In this document: positions 1 through 7,876 of the stretch, piece by piece
Numbering within the stretch: the stretch's first letter is position 1
Layout of the letters: every line of letters starts with the position of its first letter
Assembly (NCBI GenBank): GCA_034440455.1
Contig: JAWXCB010000001.1
Span: 1-30,341 of the forward strand
DNA from: JAWXCB01 sp034440455
GTDB lineage: Bacteria; Bacteroidota; Bacteroidia; Chitinophagales; CAIOSU01
Direction: 5' to 3'
Length of the DNA: 30,341 bases
The notes under the pieces: model-generated
The model's input: the letters and a program-made list of their open reading frames with translations, nothing else
The model's database searches: none
Told to the model about the DNA's origin: nothing
Program-made: the position numbers and the translations under genes

Positions 1-180
1 ACCCAGGTTGACCCCGCCAGCCAAAACCCAAATTGGGAATTGCTTGGCTATTCTTCAAAGGCATCCTACAAAGCGGAAAACCTGCCAAACCACAACCAAA
101 ATTATTGGTTTTCAGTGGTGGCAATTAATTCTGCCGGACTGAGCGTAATGTCAGAACCTGCAAAAGCAAGAGTGCTGTAA
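1..180 (+). CDS. C-terminal end of a fibronectin type III-like protein (partial)
   Basis: Only the last 59 codons are in the window; the gene begins upstream. The frame ends in TAA at 178-180. The visible peptide has the end of a fibronectin type III fold: a YWFSVVAINSAG segment (the usual Y-x-hydrophobic-V-x-A-x-N-x-x-G strand) followed by SEPAKARV, the closing strand. Such domains are common in Bacteroidota exported proteins and generally mediate surface or carbohydrate contacts. No T9SS sorting tail follows, so the protein ends with the Fn3 fold. The rest of the protein is unknown, so no specific function is given. Confidence 0.7.
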   Translation, partial: TQVDPASQNPNWELLGYSSKASYKAENLPNHNQNYWFSVVAINSAGLSVMSEPAKARVL

Positions 181-185
181 TGAAA

Positions 186-213
186 GACGACAGTCGTCAG
201 TCAACAGACCACA
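186..213. repeat. Heptad repeat tract (4 x 7 bp, consensus GNCNNCA)
   Basis: Four consecutive 7-bp units starting at 186, 193, 200 and 207 all fit GNCNNCA. The tract begins five bases after the stop codon of the upstream gene. The first two units are also complementary to each other (GACGAC and GTCGTC). It belongs to the same 7-bp-periodic class as the tracts near 6242, 8556, 20565, 22601, 23599 and 24213, but with its own consensus. Between this tract and the terminator at 349 I see no gene, only a small GTTGC/GCAAC inverted repeat at 319-337. Confidence 0.6.
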
Positions 214-348
214 ACTTGCTGAGCATGCAACTCGTTTTACCTGCCTAAGAGGGGGAGCGAGTAAATCACACAAATCAAAGCCTTTTAAAAAACCGCTTTG
301 GACCGACCAAGCCCGCGCGTTGCTTAGGAAATGCAACAGGCTTATCAA

Positions 349-386
349 CAACAAAGCCCGTTTGTGAAAGCAGACGGGCTTTGTTG
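349..386 (+). terminator. Rho-independent terminator-like hairpin
   Basis: A perfect 13-bp stem (349-361 with 374-386, CAACAAAGCCCGT and its complement) encloses a 12-nt loop and is followed on the plus strand by ATTTTGTT. The T-run is on the plus side only, so it most likely ends transcription from the gene that stops at 180, although it lies about 170 nt downstream of that stop. It could also shield the minus-strand DUF4920 gene. Confidence 0.6.
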
Positions 387-403
387 ATTTTGTTATCGTG
401 AAA

Positions 404-478
404 GCCTCACCCCTGCCTGCGTTGACTTCGGCAGGTAAGCACGCCCTCCGCCTTAGGCGGAAGAGGGGAATCGGGGCA
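404..478. repeat. Mosaic of dispersed palindromic repeats
   Basis: This GC-rich stretch contains nested inverted repeats: CCTGCC/GGCAGG at 412-417 and 430-435, and TCCGCC/GGCGGA at 447-452 and 456-461. They are framed by CCTCACCCC at the left and GAGGGGAATCGGGG at the right. The CCTCACCCC...GAGGGG frame matches the element inserted in rimO near 19375-19473, so they look like members of one dispersed family. It lies just downstream of the DUF4920 stop. No coding potential is seen. Confidence 0.55.
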
Positions 479-504
479 GTGTTCCATTTTTAAAATTCAA
501 GGTA

Positions 505-999
505 TTATTTCACAATCACCCCGCTCGCCTCAAACGCCAGTTTGTGTTCCGGCTCTGTAATAGCTTCGATTTCTTCTTTTGATTTGCCTGCGTCTTCGGC
601 ATAATGGCGTAGCATATCAACTGAAGTGATTTTTTGAGAAGCGACTCCTTCCATCACCACTCTTTTGCCAGAGGCATCAAGCGGCACGAAAAATCCATAG
701 TCTTTAAAGGTAACACGCATCAGTTCGCCATCACCCAAATCCACCTGCATCCAGCAGCCTTTCGCCTGACACACGGTAACAATGTCAGCAATCACTTTTA
801 CTTCGAGTTTTTCAGCGGTTTTCATTTTCTCCACCAATTCAGCCGTTGTGATAGCGCCTTCATCGGTGATTTTTTTTCCGCGATAAACGATGTGGCTGTT
901 ATCCTGCTCTGTGGCTTTCTTGCTTTGCTTGTCTGCCTTTTGCGCTTCACATGCAACCGTAGTTGTAAGGGCGATAACTGCGATGAATAGTGTTTTCAT
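505..999 (-). CDS. DUF4920 domain exported protein
   Basis: 164 aa. The N-terminus has a short basic-hydrophobic signal (MKTLFIAVIALTTTVAC), and the Cys at 17 could be a lipoprotein cysteine, although TVAC is a weak lipobox. A charged, low-complexity linker (about 20-35) precedes the DUF4920 domain (about 38-160), recognised by VTVCQAKGCWMQVDL, MRVTFKDYGFFVPLD and VVMEGVA. The two Cys in CQAKGCW could bind a metal or form a disulfide. The biochemical role of this Bacteroidota family is not known. It lies 9 nt downstream of prfC and is probably cotranscribed with it. The start is the ATG preceding the signal peptide. Confidence 0.85.
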   Translation of the reverse strand: MKTLFIAVIALTTTVACEAQKADKQSKKATEQDNSHIVYRGKKITDEGAITTAELVEKMKTAEKLEVKVIADIVTVCQAKGCWMQVDLGDGELMRVTFKDYGFFVPLDASGKRVVMEGVASQKITSVDMLRHYAEDAGKSKEEIEAITEPEHKLAFEASGVIVK

Positions 1000-1008
1000 G
1001 GAAATGGT

Positions 1009-2616
1009 TTATTGAAAATTATTGACTGCTTCGGTTTTAAATTCTGAATTCTGATGGAATTTTATTTCGCGCCAATCTTCCTGAATGATTTTCAGCGTCC
1101 ATGATGTTTCCGCCATAAATACAAGGTGTCCGTCTTTGTCGGTATAAACATAATCGTACTTCAGACGGCAAAATTCTTTCAGCCTCGCCTCATCATCAGA
1201 TGTAATCCAACAGGCTTTGTACAGGCTCACCGGCTTGAACATACAGGATGCTTTATACTCGTGCAACAGGCGATACTGAATCACATCAAACTGCAATTCC
1301 CCCACCGTGCCGATAACAATTTTATGTCCCTGCTCGCGCTCAAACAACTGCGCAACTCCTTCTTCACTTAATTGGTGAACACCTTTTGCCAACTGCTTTG
1401 ACTTCATCGGGTCGGTGTTTATCAACTCGCGGAAAATTTCAGGCGAAAAGCTTGGAATGCCTTTGAATTGTAAGTTCTCGCCTTCAGTGAGCGAATCGCC
1501 AATTTTAAAATTGCCCGTATCATACAAGCCAATCACATCACCGGGATAAGCTTCTTCGATAATGCTTTTATCACGCGCCATAAACGAAGCAGGGCTACTG
1601 AAGCGAAATTCTTTTTGCAAACGCACGTGATGAAAAAATTTATTGCGCTCAAATTTTCCCGAACACACACGCAGAAAGGCGATACGGTCGCGGTGACGCG
1701 GGTCAATGTTCGCGTGAATTTTAAATACAAAGCCTGTGAATTTTTCTTCTTCCGGCTCCACAATTCTTTCTGTTGCTTCGCGCAAACGCGGGGATGGAGC
1801 AATGTTCACGAATGTTTCCAGCAACTCGCGCACACCAAAATTGTTAATCGCGCTTCCGAAAAACACGGGCGCAATTTCAGCGCGTAAATATGCCTCCGTG
1901 TCAAACGTGTCATACACGCCTTCGATCAATTCCACATCTTCACGCAGTTGCTTTGCATCAGTTTCTCCTACCTGCTTGTCTAATTGACCGTCTTTTAAAT
2001 CGCTGATGGACTGCACATCTTTCTCAATCTTTTGGCTTCCTGCGCGGAATAAATCCAAGGTCTTATCATAGAGATTGTAAACGCCTTTGAAATCCGTTCC
2101 CATGTTAATGGGCCAACTCAGCGGACGCACAGAAATTTTTAGTTTTTCTTCCAACTCATCGAGCAAATCAAACGGATCTTTTCCAACACGGTCAAGTTTG
2201 TTGATGAAAATAATCACGGGCGTGTCGCGCATACGGCACACTTCCATCAACTTTTCCGTGCGCTCTTCTACGCCCTTCACACAGTCAATCACGATGATTG
2301 CGCTGTCAACCGCAGTCAACGTGCGATACGTGTCTTCAGCAAAATCTTTGTGACCGGGCGTATCAAGCAGGTTCACCAATTTGCCTTCATATTCAAATGT
2401 CATTACTGAGGTAGCAACGGAGATTCCTCTTTGCCGCTCAATTTCCATAAAGTCGGAGGTGGCGCTCTTCTTAATCTTGTTTGATTTCACCGCGCCCGCA
2501 GTTTGAATGGCGCCTCCATAGAGCAGGAATTTTTCTGTGAGCGTAGTTTTCCCCGCATCCGGGTGGCTGATGATGGCAAAGGTGCGCCTGCGCTTTATTT
2601 CATCTTGAAACGACAT
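1009..2616 (-). CDS. prfC: Peptide chain release factor 3 (RF3)
   Basis: 535 aa, normal length for RF3, the translational GTPase that removes RF1/RF2 from the ribosome after termination. The G domain is intact: P-loop HPDAGKTT near 18-25, switch II DTPGH at 85-89 and NKLD at 139-142. The RQRGISVATSVM segment near 61-72 is typical of RF3 rather than EF-G. Beta-barrel and C-terminal domains follow (GDSLTEG, GVAQLFE, GTVGELQFDV). Start ATG at 2616. It leads a probable two-gene operon with DUF4920. A TAnnTTTG element lies about 70 nt upstream. Since the window has in-frame stops in other genes, note that this factor itself looks undamaged. Confidence 0.97.
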   Translation of the reverse strand: MSFQDEIKRRRTFAIISHPDAGKTTLTEKFLLYGGAIQTAGAVKSNKIKKSATSDFMEIERQRGISVATSVMTFEYEGKLVNLLDTPGHKDFAEDTYRTLTAVDSAIIVIDCVKGVEERTEKLMEVCRMRDTPVIIFINKLDRVGKDPFDLLDELEEKLKISVRPLSWPINMGTDFKGVYNLYDKTLDLFRAGSQKIEKDVQSISDLKDGQLDKQVGETDAKQLREDVELIEGVYDTFDTEAYLRAEIAPVFFGSAINNFGVRELLETFVNIAPSPRLREATERIVEPEEEKFTGFVFKIHANIDPRHRDRIAFLRVCSGKFERNKFFHHVRLQKEFRFSSPASFMARDKSIIEEAYPGDVIGLYDTGNFKIGDSLTEGENLQFKGIPSFSPEIFRELINTDPMKSKQLAKGVHQLSEEGVAQLFEREQGHKIVIGTVGELQFDVIQYRLLHEYKASCMFKPVSLYKACWITSDDEARLKEFCRLKYDYVYTDKDGHLVFMAETSWTLKIIQEDWREIKFHQNSEFKTEAVNNFQ

Positions 2617-2686
2617 AATAAGAGAATGGTGTTGACTCGGTTAAAGGAAGCGGTATGGCTTCATGTAAGCTAATTGCTGCACCGTG

Positions 2687-2694
2687 CAAAAGTA
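2687..2694 (-). promoter_or_regulatory. Candidate -7 box upstream of prfC
   Basis: Read on the minus strand this is TACTTTTG, a full match to the Bacteroidota TAnnTTTG element. It would give a leader of about 65 nt. I see no good TTG at the usual -33 spacing, so the call rests on one element. Confidence 0.35.
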
Positions 2695-2814
2695 TCAAAA
2701 ATGCCTGTGAAATGCGCCACCCTTCATTTACAGGACTGTGAGAATGAACAGGGTAATTGTGTGCAAAAAAATGTTAAAAACTTGCTAAACCCGCAAAGTA
2801 CCTCAATCTTTGCA

Positions 2815-2822
2815 TAGCTTTG
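2815..2822 (+). promoter_or_regulatory. Candidate -7 box upstream of the DUF1573 gene
   Basis: TAGCTTTG fully matches TAnnTTTG and lies about 35 nt before the ATG, leaving an A-rich leader without a Shine-Dalgarno. No TTG is present at the -33 position. It overlaps a perfect 10-bp palindrome (TGTACGTACA, 2821-2830), and TTTTCGAAAA follows at 2833-2842; either could be an operator. Confidence 0.45.
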
Positions 2823-2856
2823 TACGTACAATTTTTCGAAAATTAAAACAACAACA

Positions 2857-3321
2857 ATGAAAAATATTTTCTCGTTTTTAACGCTTTCCTTCCTTGTTTT
2901 CAATTTATATGCTCAGGATGGAACAACTCCTGTTGGTGATTTGCCTGTTCTCACATTTGAAACAGAAACAATTGACTATGGCACGATTGAACAGGATGCT
3001 GATGGAGCAAGAGAATTCGTATTCAAAAACACAGGCACTACTCCGCTCATCATCAACAATTGCGCTGGCACGTGCGGCTGCACTGTTCCTAATTGCCCGA
3101 AGGAGGCTATCCTGCCCGGTGAAACCGGAAAGATTGCTGTGAAATATGCTACGAACCGCTTGGGACAATTCAACAAAGGCGTAAAGATTTATTCAAACGC
3201 TACGCCTGCTGACCAGCCAATTACTGTTTACATCAAGGGCAATGTGCTTCCGAAACCAGGAACAGGCACTGAACCCGCTATTACACCTCAGGGCGACCCA
3301 CATGCAGGGCATGACCATTAA
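2857..3321 (+). CDS. DUF1573 domain secreted protein
   Basis: 154 aa with a clear Sec signal peptide (MKNIFSFLTLSFLVFNLYAQ, cleavage near 20). The rest is one DUF1573 Ig-like domain (about 35-130), with FETETIDYGTIEQ, EFVFKNTGTTPLIINN, CTVPNCPKEAILPGETG and NRLGQFNKGVKIYSNA. Cys residues in CAGTCGC and CPKE are the usual set for this family. The C-terminus ends in a His-rich tail (HAGHDH). The family is very common in Bacteroidota periplasm or surface; its role is unknown. It is monocistronic, with its own candidate promoter and a strong terminator at 3343. Confidence 0.9.
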   Translation: MKNIFSFLTLSFLVFNLYAQDGTTPVGDLPVLTFETETIDYGTIEQDADGAREFVFKNTGTTPLIINNCAGTCGCTVPNCPKEAILPGETGKIAVKYATNRLGQFNKGVKIYSNATPADQPITVYIKGNVLPKPGTGTEPAITPQGDPHAGHDH

Positions 3322-3342
3322 TCTCTGATGTTCTCCTAAAAC

Positions 3343-3374
3343 AAAAATCCCGCTGACTCAGCGGGATTTTTTTT
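3343..3374. terminator. Bidirectional intrinsic terminator
   Basis: A 12-bp perfect stem (3343-3354 with 3360-3371) has a 5-nt loop and a U-run on both strands: TTTTTTTT on the plus side, and the mirrored A-run gives T's on the minus side. It lies between the convergent DUF1573 gene and the broken Rieske gene, whose stop codon overlaps the right arm, and probably serves both. Confidence 0.9.
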
Positions 3375-4419
3375 ATCCGGTAATTGGCTGACATTGCTCA
3401 TCCATCGCTGTAACTGATTCACGGTGGAATTCCGGATAAAATTGTTTTGCCCACTGGCGATATTTTCCCACAGGACCATCGCCCTTTGCAAAAGCGGGCG
3501 GAGCAATATATGTTTTGTTTTTCCAGATGTCGAAATCCTGCATCACATCATGGATATAACCTTTAAAGGTGGCGCGCTGAATGATGGCATTTACAATAGG
3601 TGATGGCAGCAAGGTAAGTGCGGGGTTCACCTTCCATTTATTCACCACTTTTTTCATGCTCAAACCCAGCCGAAGATTCACTTTGCCATTTTCAATCGGG
3701 GTGGATAGCACAAAGTATCTGTACTGCAAACCATATTTGGGCACTTCCGCCTCCACAAAAGAATAGCCCAGCCCATGCACATGCACTTCAAATTCAGCGC
3801 GAATTTTTTCTGTCTTACCAATAAAATTCGCTTTTCGGTGCATCACCTATTTAGCGGTAAGTTAAGGTCCCTCCGTTCTCAGGGGTTTTATCGTGTCCAA
3901 ATCTGAATAGCCATGCACAACGCTGAAATGCCCGAAGTCAACGCTGTTTTCAGAAGTTTCCTGCGGATGACTTTTTATGTCAAACGAAGCGGACAGGAGT
4001 TGTGTCCATCCGGTGTAATCTTTTTCGGGAATTTCCCAATCAGGCTTGCGGTTTTCCGCATCATGATTCACCAGTAGGAATCCATTGATGTCACGCACCG
4101 TTGACGTTTTGGCGATAGCGGTGGGTGGTGGCTTCGTTCCGTAGGGCGTTGACACACACTCGCCCGATGTGTCAAAACAGAATCCGTGAAAGGGGCAACG
4201 GATAGTGTCCTTAACAACCGTTCCTCCGTATCGGAAGTGTCCGCCAAGATGCGGGCAATAGGCATCCATCACGCAAGCCTTTCCTGATGCAGTGCGAAAC
4301 AATACCACATCTTCACCCATAAAACAAATCGTTCTTATCTGCCCCCCTTTCAGTTCGCGGGAAAGACCTACAGAATACCATCCGGTTGGATAAGGTGGAA
4401 GCACAATCTTATTTCCCAT
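3373..4419 (-). pseudogene. Rieske [2Fe-2S] non-haem oxygenase (KshA/DAF-36-like), interrupted by two in-frame stops
   Basis: Read in one frame from ATG 4419 to TAA 3375-3373, this is a complete Rieske oxygenase with no frameshift but two internal stops: TAA at 3864-3862 and TAG at 3849-3847, four codons apart. The N-terminal part has the Rieske ligands (CPHLGGH, then CPFHGFCFD) and the mononuclear-iron motif ENSVDFGHFSVVHGY. The second part has LGYSFVEAEVP, DFDIWKNK (the acidic iron ligand region) and YRQWAKQFYPEF, as in steroid/cholesterol-oxidising Rieske enzymes. Around the stops it reads EGP-stop-LTAK-stop-VMHRK; each stop is one base from Tyr. An earlier ATG at 4533 is possible, but 4419 fits the domain start (LPPYPTGWYSVGL). 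Alternatives are reinitiation at GTG 3846 giving two chains, or sequencing error. Confidence 0.85.
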
Positions 4420-4552
4420 AAACGATTTATTCTGTTTGTTGCTACAAGTTGAATATAAAGATAAAATGGAGTTTTTTTTCGTTGCACGCGCCTCATAAAA
4501 TGTTTTGCTTTCTTCAAATTCCGGCTGATTCATAAAGGCTATCTTAGCAATT

Positions 4553-6049
4553 GTGAAAAGCAATGTATCCGTGCGCCTGATTGGCAATTTTTTCTTTGCT
4601 GTTATCCTCCTCTCCTTATGCAGCAATTGCAGGGGAACTAATTACGAAAACATCGTTGACCTGCTCAGGGATTCGCGTCCATCCGTGCATCTTGACCTTG
4701 ATGAAATCAAAAAGAAAGGCAAACTCACTGTTATCACCGGATTCAATCCCCTCAGCTATTTCATTTACAAAGGAAACCCGATGGGCTATGATTATGAATT
4801 GCTGAAAATGTTCGCAAATGAATTGGATGTTGAGTTAGAACTGTTTGTCGTGCATGATTTTGACAGTGTTTACCATTATCTCAACAGCGGCAAAGGCGAT
4901 GTAATTGCCTTTGGGCTTACGGTGACTAAAGACGGGCGCAGGCGAGCCGCATTCACCCATCCGCACATGGAAGTGCATCAGGTGCTTGTGCAGCGCAAGC
5001 CCGATACGTGGAGAAAAATGAATTATGAGCAAGTACTTGACAGCCTCATTACCGAACCCTATCAGCTTGCCGGAAAAACCGTGCATGTGCGCGGCAATTC
5101 GCCTCACATGGACAGAATGTTTCAATTAGTGGAAGAAATCGGCTCTGAGATTGACCTTGTTCCCGTGAAGGGCGATGTGAGCGCAGATGAGTTGATTCGC
5201 ATGGTAGCTGACAAAGAAATTAACTACACAATCACCGATGAAAATGTTGCGCTCCTCAGTAGCACCTACTTCTCAAATATTGATGTCCGCACCGCTATCA
5301 GCGAGCCACAGGGATTGGCGTGGGCAGTACGCAGGAATTCTCCCAATCTGCTTGCTGCGCTGAATGACTGGCTCAATAAGACGCGCAAGGGCGAGGAATA
5401 CAATCTTATTTACAAGAAATATTTCACCAGCAAAAAGCAAATCGCAAAGTGGGCAAGCAGCGATTTCTTTTCACGGGGCGATACTGTGCGCCTCTCTCAA
5501 TATGACGAACTCATCAGGCGCTATGCAAGGCGCATCGGGTGGGATTGGCGTTTGCTTGCATCGCTGATTTATGAAGAGTCGCATTTCAATCCGGAGTCGT
5601 GTTCATGGGCGGGCGCAGAGGGATTAATGCAACTCATGCCCGCTACCGGCTACCGCTTTGGCGCAGCGGAACTTTCAGACCCCGAACAAAGTCTGTATGC
5701 CGGCACTGCTTACCTGCGTTGGCTGGAAAAATTCTGGAATGATATTCCAAAAGAAGAACGCGCCTATTTCATTCTCGCCTCCTATAACGTGGGCGAAGGA
5801 CATGTGCGCGATGCGATGAGACTTGCTGAGAAATATGGCGCAAACCGCTACCAGTGGACTGGCAATGTGGAAGAATACCTGCGCCTTAAATCAAAACCGA
5901 AATACTACAATGATTCTGTGGTGAAAAGTGGCTACTGTCGCGGTGAAACGACTGTTGCCTATGTAAAGGATATTATGAAACGCTACCATCATTATACTCA
6001 ACACATCGCAGTTGAAGCAGATGTGCCTATAGAAGTGTTCATAAAATAA
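4553..6049 (+). CDS. MltF-like lytic transglycosylase (substrate-binding domain plus SLT domain)
   Basis: 498 aa. The N-terminus is a hydrophobic export signal ending in LLSLCSNC, perhaps a lipoprotein. Residues about 50-290 form a periplasmic solute-binding-like domain (GKLTVITGFNPLSYF, MGYDYELLKMFA, GKGDVIAFGLTVT). About 310-470 form an SLT lytic transglycosylase domain with the ES catalytic pair at E342-S343, then GAEGLMQLMPATG and ILASYNVGEGHV. The architecture is that of MltF, which cleaves peptidoglycan glycan strands to 1,6-anhydro ends. The start is GTG: it directly precedes the signal peptide, and there is no in-frame ATG before the domain. It diverges from the broken Rieske gene. 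Confidence 0.93.
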   Translation: MKSNVSVRLIGNFFFAVILLSLCSNCRGTNYENIVDLLRDSRPSVHLDLDEIKKKGKLTVITGFNPLSYFIYKGNPMGYDYELLKMFANELDVELELFVVHDFDSVYHYLNSGKGDVIAFGLTVTKDGRRRAAFTHPHMEVHQVLVQRKPDTWRKMNYEQVLDSLITEPYQLAGKTVHVRGNSPHMDRMFQLVEEIGSEIDLVPVKGDVSADELIRMVADKEINYTITDENVALLSSTYFSNIDVRTAISEPQGLAWAVRRNSPNLLAALNDWLNKTRKGEEYNLIYKKYFTSKKQIAKWASSDFFSRGDTVRLSQYDELIRRYARRIGWDWRLLASLIYEESHFNPESCSWAGAEGLMQLMPATGYRFGAAELSDPEQSLYAGTAYLRWLEKFWNDIPKEERAYFILASYNVGEGHVRDAMRLAEKYGANRYQWTGNVEEYLRLKSKPKYYNDSVVKSGYCRGETTVAYVKDIMKRYHHYTQHIAVEADVPIEVFIK

Positions 6050-6241
6050 GAAGAAGATTTATCTGTTGGAGCAATCTATTAGCAAAGCGAACTATTCAAC
6101 ACAAACTACAAATTCAGTGTGGTAAGTGTCTTGTCCTTTTTATGAACGCACAAATTATTAAAATCCCGAGGCATCTTTCAATTACACCCTTACAAGATAT
6201 AAACAGGGTTTCCTTGCCTTCATTCACTTTGAAAACAAACA

Positions 6242-6290
6242 AACTTTCAATAAAGAATTTTCAATTTTAATTCCTCATTCCCTATTCGCC
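6242..6290. repeat. Heptad repeat tract upstream of rsmE (7 x 7 bp)
   Basis: Seven contiguous 7-bp units begin at 6242, 6249, 6256, 6263, 6270, 6277 and 6284. The first four fit AANNNNN (for example AATTTTC, AATTTTA) and the last three ATTCNCN (ATTCCTC, ATTCCCT, ATTCGCC). It ends 17 nt before the rsmE ATG. The rest of the 6050-6307 gap shows nothing I can name except TATTTTTG at 6296-6303, a perfect TAnnTTTG match that lies too close to the ATG to be an ordinary promoter. Confidence 0.65.
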
Positions 6291-6307
6291 TGCACTATTT
6301 TTGAACT

Positions 6308-7015
6308 ATGCAATATTTCTATTTTCAAACGATTGAATCAACAGGCAGCATTATGTTGGATGCGGAAGAGTCGCGCCATTGCCTGCGCGTGTTAAGAATG
6401 CGCGTGGGCGACAGGGTGGAGATAGTGGATGGAAAGGGAAATCTCTATCATGCCGAAATCATCAGTGACAAAGACAAACTGTGCGAGTTGCGTGTGCATG
6501 AACACAAAAAGCATTTCGGTAAGCGCGATTTTAAAATTTCAATCGGCATTGCCCTGCCCAAAAATATTGACCGCTTTGAATGGTTTTTGGAAAAGGCAAC
6601 TGAGATAGGCGTGGATGCTCTCTATCCCATGATTACCGAACACTCTGAGCGGACAAAACTCAACACCGACCGCCTGCGCAAAATTCTCGTGAGCGCAATG
6701 AAGCAATCCGGCAAAGCCTATCTGCCTGCGCTGCATGAGCCGCGCAAGTTTCAGGACATGCTGCTCACCGGCTTGATGACCGACCTGCAAAAATTCATAG
6801 CCGTGTGCGAAGACCATCACCCGCATTTGAAGGCGGTGTGCGAAATGAAAAAGGATGCGCTTGTGCTTATCGGACCTGAAGGGGATTTTTCGAAAGATGA
6901 ATTGAAGCAGGCGGAAGCAAACGGCTTCAAGGCAATCAGCCTTGGTAAATCGCGTTTGCGTGTGGAAACAGCGGGCATTGTCGCGTGCCATGTGGTGAAC
7001 CTCGTGAATGAATGA
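6308..7015 (+). CDS. rsmE: 16S rRNA (uracil-1498-N3)-methyltransferase RsmE
   Basis: 235 aa, typical length. An N-terminal PUA-like domain (about 1-70: HCLRVLRMRVGDRVEIVDGKG) recognises rRNA and is followed by a SPOUT knot methyltransferase domain. The SAM-binding knot is clear at the C-terminus: LIGPEGDFSKDEL, then ISLGKSRLRVETAG. ALPKNIDRFEWFLEKATEIGV is the family's K-x-x-R-x-E-x-x-x-x-KATELGV segment. The enzyme methylates U1498 in helix 44 of the small subunit. ATG start at 6308. A heptad repeat tract lies immediately upstream. Confidence 0.95.
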   Translation: MQYFYFQTIESTGSIMLDAEESRHCLRVLRMRVGDRVEIVDGKGNLYHAEIISDKDKLCELRVHEHKKHFGKRDFKISIGIALPKNIDRFEWFLEKATEIGVDALYPMITEHSERTKLNTDRLRKILVSAMKQSGKAYLPALHEPRKFQDMLLTGLMTDLQKFIAVCEDHHPHLKAVCEMKKDALVLIGPEGDFSKDELKQAEANGFKAISLGKSRLRVETAGIVACHVVNLVNE

Positions 7016-7022
7016 ATTCGTT

Positions 7023-7106
7023 GATAGCGCTATCTGCACAAAAAAATCGCACAAAGGCGCAAAGTCCGCTAAGTTTTATAATTCGTTTTTTCTTCTTTAC
7101 GCCTTT
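7023..7106. repeat. Palindromes between rsmE and DUF4159
   Basis: A perfect 12-bp palindrome GATAGCGCTATC is at 7023-7034. Beyond it, AAAGGCGCAAAG (7053-7064) pairs with CTTTACGCCTTT (7095-7106), 11 of 12 bases, around a 30-nt loop. The CGCAAAGGCGCAAAG wording is of a dispersed intergenic type. There is no T-run, so I do not call a terminator. Confidence 0.45.
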
Positions 7107-7133
7107 GCGTGAAATCAAACTAATTTTACCGCG

Positions 7134-7787
7134 ATGAAAAAAATTATTCCTCTCTTTTTTGTTTTTCTCTCGTTGCAGCTTTCATCTTCTGCGCCCACGC
7201 TGAAAATCGCGCTGATGAAATATCGCGGTGGAGGTGACTGGTATGCGAATCCCACTGCGCTACCCAACCTCATCAAATTCTGCAATCAAAACATCAACAC
7301 CAACATTACGCCCGAACCCGAAACGGTGGAAGCAGGCAGTCCCGATTTATTTAATTATCCGTTCATTCACATGACGGGGCATGGCAATGTAATCTTCAAC
7401 GACCAGGAAGCCGAGAATCTGCGTAATTATTTGGTGGGCGGTGGTTTCCTGCATATTTCTGATAACTACGGTATGGATGTTTACGTCCGCAAGGCAATTA
7501 AAAAAATTTTCCCTGAGTTGGAATTAGTTGAGTTGCCGTTTCAGCATCCCGTGTATCATCAGAAATTCAACTTCAGCAACGGCTTGCCGAAGATTCACGA
7601 GCATGATAAAAAGCCTGCGCAAGGTTTTGGAATATTATATGAAGGCAGGCTTGTCGTGTTCTACGATTACGAATGCGATCTGGGCGATGGTTGGGAAAAT
7701 CCCGAGGTGCATAAAGACCCTGAAGAAAAACGGCAACAAGCCTTGCAGATGGGCGCGAATCTATTGCAGTTTGCATTTACAAACTGA
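7134..7787 (+). CDS. DUF4159 domain exported protein
   Basis: 217 aa with a signal peptide (MKKIIPLFFVFLSLQLSSSA, cleavage near 20). The remainder is one DUF4159 domain: LKIALMKYRGGGDWYANPTAL, FIHMTGHGNVIF, LRNYLVGGGFLHISDNYG and LPFQHPVYH. The fold resembles a ThuA/glutamine-amidotransferase-like Rossmann sandwich, but no catalytic activity is established. In other genomes DUF4159 proteins often sit near MoxR/BatA-type genes; none is visible here. The ATG lies just after a short repeat-containing gap, and its stop runs into the dispersed repeat at 7790. Confidence 0.88.
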   Translation: MKKIIPLFFVFLSLQLSSSAPTLKIALMKYRGGGDWYANPTALPNLIKFCNQNINTNITPEPETVEAGSPDLFNYPFIHMTGHGNVIFNDQEAENLRNYLVGGGFLHISDNYGMDVYVRKAIKKIFPELELVELPFQHPVYHQKFNFSNGLPKIHEHDKKPAQGFGILYEGRLVVFYDYECDLGDGWENPEVHKDPEEKRQQALQMGANLLQFAFTN

Positions 7788-7789
7788 TT

Positions 7790-7876
7790 TTCGTCATTCT
7801 GAGCGGAGGCTTTGCGGAGCGAAGAATCTCCTACTTTCTGAGCATGGAGATGTTTCGTTTCACTCAGCATGACGAA
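7790..7876. repeat. Dispersed inverted repeat (GTCATTCTGAG type) overlapping the aldolase 3' end
   Basis: Left arm TTCGTCATTCTGAG (7790-7803) pairs with CTCAGCATGACGAA (7863-7876), 13 of 14 bases, around a 59-nt interior that includes GCGAAGAATCTCC. This wording is a familiar dispersed extragenic repeat. It starts three bases after the DUF4159 stop. Its right arm encodes the last residues and stop of the convergent aldolase gene. Confidence 0.65.

Noticed and set aside
634..990. Open frame opposite DUF4920 on the plus strand
   Set aside because: It lies wholly antisense to a recognised family gene and shows no protein-like features.
3847..3864. Reassigned stop codons as the reason for the interrupted genes
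   Set aside because: TAA, TAG and TGA all end intact genes in the window, and the lesions include all three, so a changed code is not supported.
4420..4626. Longer N-terminus of the Rieske protein
   Set aside because: The extra residues are not Rieske-like, run past the divergent mltF-like start, and the domain begins right after ATG 4419.
6296..6303. TATTTTTG as promoter for rsmE
   Set aside because: It lies only 4 bases before the ATG, which would force a leaderless transcript, and no -33 element is evident.
7053..7106. Terminator between rsmE and DUF4159
   Set aside because: The inverted repeat has a long loop and no T-run on either side.
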